From Chara braunii (taxonomy: Eukaryota; Streptophyta; Charophyceae; Charales; Characeae): a DNA stretch of 32,297 bases. The DNA lies in assembly GCA_003427395.1 (NCBI GenBank), contig BFEA01000416.1, positions 905,249-937,545 of the forward strand, written 5' to 3'. Positions within the stretch are counted from its first letter, which is position 1; every line of letters starts with the position of its first letter. The position numbers and the translations under genes are program-made. Below are positions 1 to 9,389 of this stretch, one piece after another. The notes below the pieces were generated by a model, which did no database searches, was not told where the DNA came from, and saw only the letters and a program-made list of their open reading frames with translations.

Positions 1-122
1 TTTTTAAGTCAGCCCGAGTGGCTGCTAGGGGTGTTGATAAGAGCAGACACCCCTAGCACCATCGGGGAGGCTCCATCTATTGGTGGGGAGCATTACCTGC
101 TGGAAACCGGGTCCAGCGTCCC
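1..122 (-). repeat. SINE-like element, copy S1
   Basis: Read on the minus strand, this starts with GGGACGCTGGACCCGG at 122 and runs through a core (GCTCCCCACCAATAGATGG), then a long hairpin (stem GCTAGGGGTGT pairing with ACACCCCTAGC), then a tail that becomes A-rich as the window begins with TTTTT. The same ordered parts recur in copies at about 10.5, 11.8, 12.2, 28.1, 29.5, 29.7, 30.8 and 31.0 kb in both orientations. A short body, 3' A-rich tail and scattered copies fit a SINE. No clear pol III A or B box is visible, so the promoter class is unknown. The left edge may run past the window. Confidence 0.75.
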
Positions 123-135
123 ATTGATACATGTT

Positions 136-161
136 TGCTGAGAACCAGGCTCAGCGTCCTT
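136..161 (-). repeat. SINE 5' fragment (S1b)
   Basis: GCTGAGAACCAGGCTCAGCG followed by TCCTT is a diverged match to the 5' hairpin of the SINE (GCTGGA...TCCAGC), directly after copy S1 and in the same orientation. Only the first 25 or so bases remain. Confidence 0.45.
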
Positions 162-164
162 TTG

Positions 165-609
165 AAGTGCGTCGATGAACATAAGATGAACATAAGAGAA
201 TTTAAGGAGGAGGATACGAAAAATCATGATCGTGCTACCTGCTGGGAAGGACCCTATTGCCAGACCGGGGCCAGATGTCAGGGGCCAGACATACTGTTCC
301 TATACACTGGGTCCTTCCCCATCCTGCCATCACAACCCGTGGATGATAGCTAGAACATGCCTGCCAGCCCTGATTGCTCCGGTAACCAGAGGGTTAAGCT
401 TGAGTCGTGGGCTTGGTCAGGAATCCGGGAGGAGCCACTGGGGGGCACCAGTGGGTTGTCCTTCCATCTTCCTGCCTCGGGAACCTGCCCTTCGTCATCT
501 GTTCTAATGAAAAAAAGCAGCAACAGCGCAGCCAAGCACCCGACGCCAGCGCACTAGCGCAGCCAAACATACAGAGCAAGCAGAGCAAGCATCGGATCGA
601 ATCAAAGAA
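165..609. other. no gene seen; short direct repeats
   Basis: Overlapping short reading frames here have no recognisable domain. At 525-590 there are small direct repeats (GCGCAGCCAA twice, AGAGCAAGC twice). This lies just downstream of the LINE fragment's stop codon and may be its 3' untranslated region. Confidence 0.5.
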
Positions 610-1524
610 TTAGCCCATCCAGCTCACATCTAGGGACAGTGGGTGGGGCGGGAATGGGTCCGGAAAGTCCTCTGCAGGCCTCAGAGGAACGTTGCNGTCA
701 ATGGACATCCAGTCTTTAAACTGTAACCGATAATCCNGGGNCACCGTTGTCCCCTCATCTTCATTCCCTTCCCCTGACCAACATACCTTTGCTACCCATC
801 CCTCCCGGTCCCCTCCCAGCCATTCCTTGGAGAACTGTGTTATCCTGTCCTTGATGTCTGTCGCGCTGTGGAGAGTATCAAGAGTGCGTTTGACCGACTT
901 CCATCTGAAGTCCAGTTCCATCTGTATGTAATGTTTGAACTGTTCTACTCTCTCCTCGCCCTCTACCCAAACTCGGTCAAAAACCAAGGCGCAACGCTGC
1001 CACCATAGTACACATAGGACCGTTCTTCTGCCCAGCTGGAACATGTTCCAGGCAAAAGTGTCTCCTTGGAGAGGCGAGTAGTGGCCCAGCAGGATGGCAC
1101 GCCAGTCCCACGGTCATTGGTGCCCGGGCACAATTTGCTGCCACACTCTATCCCACCATCTCCAAGTTAAGACAGCTGTCCAGCACTGTAGAAAGATATG
1201 CTCTATTGTTTCCGCTCTCAACTTCTTGGGGAAGCCCGACTGACAGCGTGAGCACCACAGCAGGGCCCGTCCCTGTTGTTCCAGCTGGGAGTGATCTATC
1301 AGCCAATCGTTTGTTGTCCTGTGCTTTTTCCAAGAAAGTGTTGGAGAAGTACAGATTGTAGGAGTTCCCTGGAAGGGTTGTTGGAAGAGTTCGCCTGTGG
1401 AAAAGCCTGTTTTCCCGGCAAAAAAAAAGAGCATGTCCGCGGCAGCCTCCCGGTCCAAAAAAGGGGCCATGATGAGGGTGCGTGGTCCACGCCGTCCAGC
1501 CGTTGTCTGGAAACGGATTGACAT
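610..1524 (-). pseudogene. LINE (L1-type) ORF2 C-terminal fragment with zinc-knuckle domain
   Basis: A minus-strand frame runs from about 1524 to the TAA at 610-612 and is interrupted once, by an in-frame TGA at 1114-1116. Before it lies a reverse-transcriptase-associated zinc-binding signature: LLWCSRC, then ETIEHIFLQCW, then RWWDRVW. After it the same frame continues with WRAILLGH and a C-terminal module ending DPFPPHPLSLDVSWMG. This matches the C-terminal part of plant non-LTR ORF2 (reverse transcription at the target site). The module recurs at 14254-14583 and the RWWDR part near 10001. Upstream (1525-1786) the frame is lost at an 11-base poly(C), and the reverse-transcriptase core is absent. 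Three undetermined bases fall at 696, 737 and 741. A dead 5'-truncated LINE is the best reading. Confidence 0.7.
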
Positions 1525-3097
1525 GCCCCCCCCCCCTACACCTCCTTGGAAAGGGAATGGAAAGCAGTCGGCGATGAATTTCCAGACCGCCGACCGAGTA
1601 GAAACACCCCATCAGCATTTCCTCGACCTGCTTCCAAGCACAGTGGGGTCTGGAATTCCTTTCCGGGCCGACTTTCCACACCGGTTTCCAACACCGGTGG
1701 GGTCTGGAAAACACTACAGCACCCGAACTTTTCCAGGCCGCCGGCCAGTGGGGTCCAGGCCTTAGGCTACCCTCTGGAAATGGCACAAAATTCCGGCGGA
1801 AAGTCTCTCCTGTGCCAGTTTTCCAACCGGAAAGTCATGTGAAAACGCAGAAGTGCAGTTTTCCGCAGTGTGTTTTCCAGGCGTTGGGGCGCCAGAAAAC
1901 CGCCCGTGCTTCCGAAAATTGGTTTTCCAGACAGCCTCTTTCATCCAATGGAGTCTCGGACAAGTATTTCCAGGTCCTCTTTGGGGTCGAGGCCTTAGTT
2001 TCCCAGTACATCCGAGCCTCTTTTTGACAAGGTGAAAAAGAACTGGGCGCTAAGCTTTGCAAAAGCCCTAGCATTATGTTTTTCTTTTTGTTTTCCTTTT
2101 GGCTGGCGCCGCCGGACATTTTGGTCCAGTAGCACTGTTCATCCTAACTTTTTGGAAAGACTCATCCACCAGTATTTCCGACGCACTTTTCTCCGACCTG
2201 TGTGCCAAAGAAAAACGAACCGGTGCGGCCTCCTTTTGGCTGGCGCCCCCAGCCATTATGCTTCGCAGGCCGAGCCCCGAAAGTTGCGGCGCGTACACGA
2301 CATGGGCCTGTGGCCGATGTATGGGCCAAGTACTGGTGGTTCAACACTCGGCATGCGAGTGCCAATACTTTTTTCTATCCCATGGGCATATGCCTTTTTC
2401 TATCCCATGGGCATACGCCCAACCCCTCCCGGACCTGGCATTGGGCATAAGCCCAAGTGCAAGAACATTTTAAGTATTTTCCTTTTTTTCTTTTTTTTAA
2501 CGACTTTTGTCGAAGTTTTGTGCAGTAACCTAAGCAGGCCGTCATGATCACTGCTGCTGACAGACGTTACTTTTCTTTTTTTTGGGTAATAAAAAAAGCC
2601 CCTTCAGACATTACATTTCTTGTTCAGAAAGGTGACAGTTATTATTTTCACTGTTGTGGCAACATCCGCCATGGGATCATTTGTGGTCTGATGGCTGGGA
2701 AGCACTGCTCCGTTATTTCTGGGAACAAGGTTTCTATTTCTTTTTGTCTTTTGTGCCTTTCTCCTTTTTTTTCTGTGCAAAAAAACAATTATAATGAAGG
2801 CCTAGCCCAGTGCTTGTGGGACCTCCCTTGTGAAGGCCTGGACCCCACAGCTTTGCGCGTAGAAATGACATTGTGGTTTTCCCACGATAAGCGGGCAAAA
2901 TTTTTTGGAAAGTTCGGAAATGCATTTGTGGGGATCCCACCGCGTACTGTGTTTTCCGGCAAAGTGAGACCAATTATTTCCGTAAAAGGAAAGGTGGAGT
3001 AGGAGAGACCGGAAAAGGAAAGTGGGGCAGTGTCCGTGTGGTTTTGCAAGGACCGTAGGAACAACTGAGGCGACACCGTGAGTGACAGATGTGCGGC
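1525..3097. other. degenerate repeat-rich stretch without a recognisable gene
   Basis: Between 1640 and 1760 the phrase GTGGGGTC followed by TGG or CAGG recurs, with many TTTTCCAG words up to about 1990. CCTTTTGGCTGGCGCC occurs near 2095 and 2238, and CTATCCCATGGGCATA occurs twice in tandem near 2376 and 2400. A 152-codon plus frame at 2544-3002 has no motif I recognise and no paralogue in the window, so I do not call it a gene. Confidence 0.45.
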
Positions 3098-3100
3098 TGA

Positions 3101-3126
3101 GGGCCCCGTTCGACACCACTACAAAA
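3101..3126 (+). repeat. left terminal inverted repeat of Harbinger element
   Basis: Pairs with 5076-5101: 19 shared bases (GTTCGACACCACTACAAAA) plus a GGGCC start, with mismatches only just after the start. Confidence 0.85.
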
Positions 3127-3294
3127 CCCTTACATGTAAGTTTTTCATCGTTCCACCCCTCGCTGATCACGAAGAAAAAGAAGTCGAACGTGTTTTCACA
3201 TTCGCGGCCGTAAGGGCAGGCCCTGGAAAAGTAAGGACTACCCAGCCAAAACGGACCTTAACGTAAGGATGGCCGTGGAGGTGACTTGAAAGTA

Positions 3295-3493
3295 GGGGGT
3301 GGCACCCTTACATCCATGAAAAAACCGTTTTTTTTTGTTTTTGTTTTTGTTTTATTTTTTTTAATTTACGTCAGGTGTGTTTTGGGCGTTCCTGGGGGTG
3401 GCACCCTTACATCCATGAAAAAACCGTTTTTTTTTGTTTTTGTTTTTTTTTTATTTTTTTTTTATTTACGTCAGGTGTGTTTTGGGCGTTCCT
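3295..3493 (+). repeat. 99-100 bp tandem duplication
   Basis: Units 3295-3393 and 3394-3493 each begin GGGGGTGGCACCCTTACATC, pass through a T-rich centre and end TCAGGTGTGTTTTGGGCGTT. They lie inside the Harbinger element and are nearly identical outside the T-rich part, so the duplication is recent. Confidence 0.85.
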
Positions 3494-4091
3494 GGTCCAA
3501 CACCGTTGTTGTCCTGTAGACCGCAGGACAGCAGTCCCATGGCAACCTCCAACGGCCGTGCAGTGCCCTACCTGTGCCCCCGCAGTCCCTCCGGTTTGCC
3601 GTTTCGGCTGGTGTTTGGAGGCGACCGTCACGAGGGTCCGTGTGGAGGCAGGTGAGATGGCCGTTTGCGGTCTTAGGTTCGAATTCGAACGCGGGTTGTC
3701 TACGACGCCCCTCGGCATTGCCGCCCCTCCGCTGTCAGTCATGACGTGTGATCCTGTTGGAAATTTGGCAGCTCCGTTCCTTGTACTTTGCTGGAGGAGC
3801 GCATGGGTGACATGGTGAGGAAGACAGTCTGCTAATTATCCTGCTTGGGGCATTGGTACTGTTGATCATTCTGCACTTGTGCCAACTGGGCGGTGCTCAC
3901 AGCCGGCGTGGAAGGAGGAAGGGTTTGAAGAGGCTTCGACAGGGTTCTTCGGCGAGCAAAGGCATGGGGCATGAATACAGTAGGGGGGCACAGGGTTATG
4001 GGATGGGCAGGGGGCCCTACGGAAGTGGGAGTGGAGTGGAGCACAACATGCACCACAGGTTTGATCCGAATCTGTATTCGCGTCTGCCTCC

Positions 4092-4622
4092 TCACCAGTA
4101 ACCATTGCTTAACAATTTGGCATGGGCACCGCCTCCGTCAATGATGAGGTCGGGCTGCAATGGCTCTTCGTAGTGAGTCAGTCTACGCTCGATGAACGGG
4201 CTGCACGCTGCGACGATGTCGCTGAATATGGTCCGTGACATTTGCAGTTTGTCATGGAAATACTCCTCTGTGGCGTCATCTGCGATGTCCAAGTCCTGCC
4301 ACATCCCGCCAGTCTGTCTTTTCATCCACCACCGAGGTGTATCCCTCAACAAAATACCCGCGATAATAGTGTTGGACAACAGGAAACGGGCGTATGACAC
4401 ACCCGACGACGTGCAGACGTCTCCCAACGTCTGGGCTATGGCGGCCTCTCTCCTCCCCTTACCCCTCCCAACCGCCAGCCGTAGTCCGTTCACTGTCTCC
4501 ATGTGCCGACAGACTGCAAGGACGACACTGGCGACCATGGTCTTCTCACGGGGTGACAGTCTCCTCATCGCCGCCTCATCCCGTCCGCCGCCGTCCATAG
4601 CTGAACACCCTTGCGAAAACAC
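4092..4622 (-). pseudogene. HARBI1-like transposase, N-terminal part only
   Basis: The 176-residue frame contains the segment that precedes the nuclease domain in PIF/Harbinger transposases: RDTPRWWMKRQTGGMWQDL, then EEYFHDKLQMSRTIFSDIV, then SPFIERRLTHYEEPLQPDL. In intact proteins this helical region is followed by a helix-turn-helix and the DDE catalytic core. Here the similarity ends abruptly near residue 160, replaced by a short unrelated tail and a stop, and nothing resembling the DDE core follows on either strand. It therefore cannot encode a working nuclease. The element's usual second gene (Myb/SANT-like) is not visible either. The start at 4622 is simply the first ATG. Confidence 0.7.
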
Positions 4623-5075
4623 GCCAAACGGCAGTCACGCGAAGCCACGTGCGATGCCGTGACAGTAGAGTATTGGCGCATGCAACATCAGAAACGCGCA
4701 CACAAGAACTCTAGAATGCAATGTGTGCAAAGCAAACTGGTGGCGCAAAATTTGAATTCGAATGGTGAGGGTCCTCGCTAGCATTCTCCTCGCGGGCGGA
4801 TGACATTGGGCGCCCAAATCACGGCCCAACCTAGCTTCGGGATGAGGTCGGACCGGCTGTCCCACGGGCCCAAAGGTGGCGGACACGACTTCGTCCGGCG
4901 CAACTGCGGGTCGGACATTCGAATTCCTCTTTCGGCCGCTTAGAATGTAAACAGAAGCACATGAAACGTAAGTGCACCTAAGTGTAGGGTTTTCGTATGT
5001 GGTTGTGAAACGGAAAACGGGGTAAGGGAAAATTAATCACCTTTTCGTCGTAAGGGCGCCCTTACAAAGTAAGGA

Positions 5076-5101
5076 TTTTGTAGTGGTGTCGAACCAGGCC
5101 C
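5076..5101 (-). repeat. right terminal inverted repeat of Harbinger element
   Basis: Reverse complement begins GGGCCTGGTTCGACACCAC and matches the left end at 3101-3126. The flanking TGA at 5102-5104 repeats the TGA at 3098-3100. Confidence 0.85.
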
Positions 5102-5104
5102 TGA

Positions 5105-5865
5105 CACCATGCCACAAGCGAAGCACCAGAAATGCCAAGGGGAGTGAGGCGGCGACGCCGGCCCCCTCATGGAACCCAGTACCATATGCAACGACTGTTG
5201 GCTTTTGTGCACCGATGGCTTTTTTTCCCCCCCTCTGATTTCAGACCTTTGAAAACCGTCTCCCCATCGTGGGGGTGAGGTTCATCCTCGTCCTCTCTCT
5301 GGCAGTCGACGGTATTCAAACACCATAGTCGAGGCCTTCCACCTCACCTCACAGCCGGTCCTCACCATCGCGGCTGTGTCCACTTGCTCCCTGGCCACAG
5401 GGTGCTCCCGTTGTGCAGTTGCTGTCGAGGCATGGATCCGCAAATGGACGATTGGGACGATTCAACGTTTCTGCTGGTTTTCATCCTGCTGCAGTGATTG
5501 AGCCACAGGAGTGTCGTGGCGATGGCCATCATCGAAGCGGCGACCGCAGTGCCGCTGTGCGTGCCGGGCATGTTGGAGGCCCTCTTGCTGCTGGCAGGTG
5601 TGGTGATGCACGATATGTCCTTGACTTCCATGGCCATGTGCAGGAATCGGCGCACACTCCTTTCACGGTGCAGTCCATGCAAACACGTGCAACACGCACA
5701 GCGGACAGGATGCTGTGAGGGGCAGGGCGCTGGTGCCACCTTCACACACGACTGTCTGTGGTCCCTTCGGACATCCCCTCCCTCGTGAACTCTCATGGTA
5801 TTCGCACGGATCATTACCCATGAGAAAAGTATTGGCATGGCAGGAACAATGTCGGCATGCGCCTG
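5105..5865. other. no gene seen
   Basis: Moderately GC-rich sequence with only short overlapping frames and no domain signature. The word GTGCAGGAATCGGC occurs here (about 5639) and again near 6050, so part of 5600-6100 may be an old internal duplication. Confidence 0.4.
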
Positions 5866-7020
5866 TCACCAGGTTCTCCTACCATCCGATATGGAGGACG
5901 AATGGGCAGCGCGGAGCATGGACACGACTTCAGGTGCATGTGTGTGAGCACACCATCGTCGGTGGAGGTTGTCCTGCCATCGACCCACCGTGCTTTGTGC
6001 ACGGACAACAGCAGAGGTCATGGAGCTGCCCTTGGACAGCCTCCCCACGTGCAGGAATCGGCTAGCCAAACCATGTGTGCGGTCGCCAAGTGAGGTCCAA
6101 GGCGCAGCTCGGTGATGGAGGTATCCTGTTCTGTGCATGGAAACAAGTTTCGACAAGCGTTGGCCAATCACTGTGCCACTGCGCGAAGGAACCGTCACTG
6201 GCCAGGAACACATGTCAAAGGACTCACGGACACACGAACATCTGGCCGCTACCTTGGAAACCTTCAAGATGTCATCCCCCCCTACCCTCCCCACCCCGCA
6301 CAACATTGTGGCAGCATTCTCTCCTGGGGGACTTCTCCAAACGAAAAATCCCATTCTTCCACGTCGGCGATTTCGGGATGTGGGGTCCCAGAACAACTTT
6401 CCAAGGACTCCGCGGAGGTTTGTGACGAACCACTTCCCGACCCCGTGCCATAGTACCCTTTCTTTTGCTTGTATCATACCAACCCCAGGAAAACCCCGTT
6501 TTGAGTTCTTGCTTTCGGGTGCTGATTTTCCTTTTTGAGAGCTTTTTCGACTGCTGAGTTCTGTTTTTCTTCTTGCAAAGTCAGGAAATACATGGGAATT
6601 TACGTGCGCCTTAGCGAGCGCACTAGGAATTGGGCTTGGTAGTTGGGAATTCCGGGATAAGCGGAACTTCAACGTGTCCTCTTTGGGTGTGTGAATGTTC
6701 TTGGGCGCGTCGGGGAAAACTCTCGGAATTTTGCGTGAATACGAATAGGCGTAGGATTTTCTTTTCCCGCTTCGCTTTTTCGCACGCGGATATGGTGATT
6801 TCAATTTTGAATTAGGATAGAAGCAAGCTGTAACTGTTTCGGTGCCTTTTTCTTTTTTTTTTGTAGACAGCGCCGTGCATGCAAAAGCTTCCTCCTCTCT
6901 GTCCCCCGCATCGCTCCCTCCCTCGCCTCCCTTCCCTTCTCCCTCCTTTTTCTCTCTCCCCGTAACTGTTTTTCCTTCTCCCTCTCTCTCTCTCTTCCGT
7001 CTTGCTGTTTGCGCGCCCAC
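5866..7020 (-). CDS. unrecognised 384-codon open frame, doubtful
   Basis: This is the longest uninterrupted frame in the window. Its first 60 codons are Lys/Glu/Arg/Gly-rich because they read through a CT-rich tract of the opposite strand. Residues roughly 60-190 are Lys/Arg/Ser-rich, and the rest has no motif I know. It has no paralogue in the window and no visible promoter at its 5' side. It overlaps an internally repetitive stretch (5600-6250). Low-complexity, purine-biased sequence favours chance open frames, so I give it little weight; a degenerate transposon protein is the main alternative. Confidence 0.15.
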   Translation of the reverse strand: MGAQTARRKREREGEGKTVTGREKKEGEGKGGEGGSDAGDREEEAFACTALSTKKKEKGTETVTACFYPNSKLKSPYPRAKKRSGKRKSYAYSYSRKIPRVFPDAPKNIHTPKEDTLKFRLSRNSQLPSPIPSALAKAHVNSHVFPDFARRKTELSSRKSSQKGKSAPESKNSKRGFPGVGMIQAKERVLWHGVGKWFVTNLRGVLGKLFWDPTSRNRRRGRMGFFVWRSPPGENAATMLCGVGRVGGDDILKVSKVAARCSCVRESFDMCSWPVTVPSRSGTVIGQRLSKLVSMHRTGYLHHRAAPWTSLGDRTHGLASRFLHVGRLSKGSSMTSAVVRAQSTVGRWQDNLHRRWCAHTHAPEVVSMLRAAHSSSISDGRRTW

Positions 7021-7327
7021 TTCCCTTTCTTGATCGTCTGAATCTTGGACCCGTCTTGCGCCACCTCTTGCGCCTTTTCTCTTCTCACCCTCTACGTCTG
7101 GCGTACGGCACCCGGTCGATCCCTCGATAACTCCCGCTCGCCAATCAGGTGCGTGGATCGATAGGACCTTCCTATCACGCGACGAATCTGATTGGTTGAA
7201 CCTTGAGATCCGAGGGATCAGCGTGGCGTTCGTAGAGCACTCTTCTCAAAAGTCTTATCCTCCTGCTTCTCCTCTTACACCTCAGCTTTCCTGTCGCCTT
7301 CTCCCCCTTCTATCTCCCCTGCCGCAA

Positions 7328-7335
7328 CTATAAAA
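7328..7335 (+). promoter_or_regulatory. candidate TATA box
   Basis: CTATAAAA sits in an otherwise GC- and CT-rich stretch and is followed about 30 bases later by a pyrimidine-rich run (TCTCTCTTACGTTCTCG), a common plant start-site context. The first good downstream frames are at 7420 and 8374. Assignment to either is inference. Confidence 0.35.
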
Positions 7336-7419
7336 CCTGCAAGCGCGTCCGCAAATCTCTCTTACGTTCTCGACTCCTAAGCCAGCTTTCGGGAAGCAGT
7401 GGCTAGGCAAAGTGGATTG

Positions 7420-7590
7420 ATGCGAGTCGGAATGTTCTGTCGGGCTGACGATAGGCTGGCCGGTTGCGTGCTTGATCGCCACGACGAACTGTGGGATCCG
7501 GGCGAACCGTGTCGAGTTTACGACAGCGGGGTGACGATCGCAGTGGTGGGAGTTAGCACGCGACGGCCGGGATCGTCGGTGCGGGTATGA
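7420..7590 (+). CDS. short ORF (56 codons) after the TATA box, possible first exon or uORF
   Basis: The first ATG after the candidate TATA box opens a 56-codon frame starting MRVGMFCRADDRLAGCV with no recognised motif. Its end overlaps GCGG|GTATGAGG, which resembles a plant 5' splice site, so the frame could be the start of a spliced transcript continuing toward 8374. An in-frame TGA at 8362-8364 means the 8374 frame must begin at its own ATG or just after that stop. No counterpart is visible upstream of the paralogue at 13167, which argues against a conserved exon. Confidence 0.2.
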   Translation: MRVGMFCRADDRLAGCVLDRHDELWDPGEPCRVYDSGVTIAVVGVSTRRPGSSVRV

Positions 7591-7741
7591 GGTTTGATGA
7601 TTGGAGTTGAGTGAGTGATTGGCCCGGGGCCATCGTGGAATTGACGGAGAATGCGCCTTTGTTGTGGATTGTTATCCTTGGCGTGAGTGTAAGGCGGCGA
7701 CGCTGAGCTTTTCTCTTTTCGGACCTTGTCGTCTTCTATTT

Positions 7742-7744
<3 letters not shown>

Positions 7745-7813
<69 letters not shown>
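7745..7813 (+). repeat. (CT)n microsatellite, about 34 units
   Basis: A perfect CT run about 560 bp upstream of the ATG at 8374. A similar run lies about 455 bp upstream of the paralogous ATG at 13167. Confidence 0.95.
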
Positions 7814-7817
<4 letters not shown>

Positions 7818-8373
7818 CGAATGATGATGCGTCTGAATGATTGTCCCGCTCTTGAATGGAAATGAGCTGGCATTCTGTGTGAAAGAACTTCTTCTGGAAC
7901 TCTTCTATTAGTTTCTTGGGTAATCCTTCTACGCAAGGACCCTGTCTTCTTGTCTTGTGAACGGTGGATGCGTGTGTACTGAGTAATGCGATCCAATTTT
8001 TTTCCTGTGCATGTCTCATTTTCGCACCTTCCACAGTGAATGCATGTATGGAAAGTGTGACTCTTTTGTTGATTAGACAATTGTCATCGGGATTTTGTTC
8101 GAAAATGCAAGAGTGTTTAGATCTGTAGCTCTGTTTGCACTGCGCATGCCATCTGCCTTATGCTGCACGACATCAGCAGCTAAGCCACCGGACGGCCTTG
8201 AGAAACAAGGCGCCAACATTGTGTTGAGCTGAGCCACGGATCTGTCCCTTAGTCATATGCATGATCAAGCGGATGTGTGTTTTGCTCTCGCTCTTGTGTC
8301 AAAAGGATTGATTGAGGGTCGCGCAAATCGCTTCGGTTTTTAATGACGACTCGAGATATTGTGATTGATTGAC
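7814..8373 (+). other. putative leader or intron upstream of the unknown gene
   Basis: No ORF of note. A pyrimidine-rich stretch ending GTGTCAAAAG near 8306 could be a 3' splice site. In-frame stops before 8365 rule out coding continuity with the 8374 frame. No convincing similarity to the region upstream of the paralogue was found. Confidence 0.35.
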
Positions 8374-8868
8374 ATGTGGACTGACAAGTACCCCTCGATT
8401 GGGCGCCAGCCTCCCGTATCTCCCATCCCCACGCGGCCCTTTCCCTACAACGAGGAAAGGACGCGTGTATGTGAGTGGGACGTACGAGAAGCCGTCGCAC
8501 AAATCAGCGGACACTATTACTTCCCTCCGGCCGACCGTTGTTCAGGGTTCGTAGACGGCGGATTTGTCATTATCGATATGCATTTTCCACCTTACTCGAT
8601 ATTGTTGCCGTTTAACAAGCTGATCGTCATTTCGTGGACGGCAGTGGCGCCCCATTGGCCCCGCACTTTGTGTACGGAGTGCCAGCGTTTCGATCGCTAC
8701 GAAGCGAAGGGCTTCCACTACCGAATACGGAGTGAGGACGAGTATAAGGAAAGAGCCACTCGGCTGAGACCATCCACGTCGGACTCGGAACTAACCAGCG
8801 AACGACGACGAGATCTGATACGAAAACGAGACACGCGAAGCGTGCCAGAGCCTTTCCGTTCTAAATGA
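8374..8868 (+). CDS. unknown protein, 164 codons, member of a duplicated gene pair
   Basis: I do not recognise the family. The ATG is supported because the paralogue at 13167 starts with the same MWTD. The protein has a Pro-rich N-terminus (residues 11-25), RPFPYNEER (21-29), VCEWD (32-36), an aromatic FPP segment (50-52), CSGFV (56-60), and a hydrophobic stretch at 64-95 (FVIID, ILLPFN, VAPHWP) that could be beta-strands or a weak membrane segment. CTEC at 100-103 is lost from the copy. The tail is charged and Arg-rich, with RLRP(S/C)TSDSEL (130-140) and ERRRDLIRKRD (143-153) shared. Aligned with the paralogue, many differences are silent third-position changes (for example TAC/TAT, GTC/GTT, GCG/GCA, CCC/CCT), which argues for real past coding. 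It could be a host gene or a gene of an unrecognised mobile element. Confidence 0.55.
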   Translation: MWTDKYPSIGRQPPVSPIPTRPFPYNEERTRVCEWDVREAVAQISGHYYFPPADRCSGFVDGGFVIIDMHFPPYSILLPFNKLIVISWTAVAPHWPRTLCTECQRFDRYEAKGFHYRIRSEDEYKERATRLRPSTSDSELTSERRRDLIRKRDTRSVPEPFRSK

Positions 8869-8913
8869 CGGGCTGTAGCCCGGTGGGAAGCCCGACATTA
8901 CTTTTTGGATTGA
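8866..8913 (+). other. conserved in-frame extension past the stop codon
   Basis: After the TGA at 8866-8868 the same frame continues exactly 15 codons to a second TGA at 8911-8913. The paralogue has AGA instead of TGA, and then the same number of codons ending YFLD and TAA (13681-13683). YFLD, an upstream Val and a Glu are shared. Either the TGA is a nonsense mutation in this copy or it is read through; the context TGA CGG is one known to be leaky in some plant systems. Confidence 0.45.
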
Positions 8914-9140
8914 ATTTGGATCTTTCTGTTTTTGCGCCATGTCCGCGCGCGCATTCCGCGACGCGCCAAATTAATCGACCTGCTTCATCGGACCTACACG
9001 GGGGATTTCAGTTCCATCTGTGTCCCTACACTCAATTTCCAAAAATCCTTGGCACACCCCATCTTGCTGTTTTTCTGGGCCTCTTTCCGCACGTCTCACA
9101 CTCCGAACGAAAGACAGCATAGGGCGTGAGGTTGCGCGTC
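8914..9140 (+). other. conserved block downstream of the unknown gene
   Basis: Similarity to 13684-13925 continues after the coding region, strongest at CACGGGGGATTT, TCTGTGTCCC and CATAGGGCRTGAGG. Reading-frame conservation is inconsistent: one frame is shared early (TGDFSS, CVPTLNF) and shifts occur later. It may be a conserved 3' untranslated region or a decayed second ORF. Confidence 0.45.
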
Positions 9141-9259
9141 ACAGGTTTGTGGGGTACCGTAAATGTTCAGCGGCAAAGTTTTTCCCACCCACATTGCTGT
9201 GGGGTCCAGTCCTAAGTTCACAGATGCCTCCCCACTACTCTCTTCACCCAAGTAGAACA

Positions 9260-9320
9260 CCCGGTCATTATAGCTGTATCTAGACTGAAAGCTGTGCCAA
9301 ATACCAGTGTAATGACCGGG
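9260..9320 (+). repeat. foldback element P1
   Basis: CCCGGTCATTA at the left and TAATGACCGGG at the right are perfect inverted ends of a 61 bp unit with the centre CTAGACTGAAAGCTGTGCC. Related units are P2 (11388-11456) and P3 (17578-17703). No transposase is present, consistent with a MITE-like relic. Confidence 0.65.
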
Positions 9321-9361
9321 CATTGTATCTAGACTGAAAGCTGTATCTAGACTGAAAGCTG
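9276..9361 (+). repeat. three copies of a 19-mer
   Basis: TGTATCTAGACTGAAAGCT occurs at about 9276, 9324 and 9343, the last two directly abutting. The first copy is inside foldback element P1, so the element's centre has been re-duplicated next to it. Confidence 0.8.
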
Positions 9362-9389
9362 AAGCCCGTAGGGGCGAGCTCATCTAGCT

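Larger units (their letters stand above)
3098..5104. mobile_element. PIF/Harbinger-type DNA transposon, internally deleted
   Basis: The ends are near-perfect inverted repeats: 3101-3126 and 5076-5101 share GTTCGACACCACTACAAAA after a GGGCC start, the start commonly seen in plant PIF/Tourist elements. Immediately outside both ends is the trinucleotide TGA (3098-3100 and 5102-5104), a 3 bp target duplication as expected for this superfamily, though TWA is the usual choice. The element is 2,001 bp, shorter than typical autonomous members. It carries only the N-terminal part of a HARBI1-like transposase on the minus strand (4092-4622). GTAAGG words recur just inside both termini, possible subterminal transposase sites. 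It probably moved using a transposase supplied elsewhere. Confidence 0.8.

Noticed and set aside
226-613. Several overlapping 60-90 codon frames
   Set aside because: No motif, no codon bias and mutual overlap on both strands; chance frames.
2544-3002. 152-codon frame as a gene
   Set aside because: No recognised domain, no paralogue and a T-rich composition that inflates Phe; left unassigned.
7672-8080. Arg-Glu repeat proteins on the minus strand
   Set aside because: Translation of the (CT)n microsatellite.
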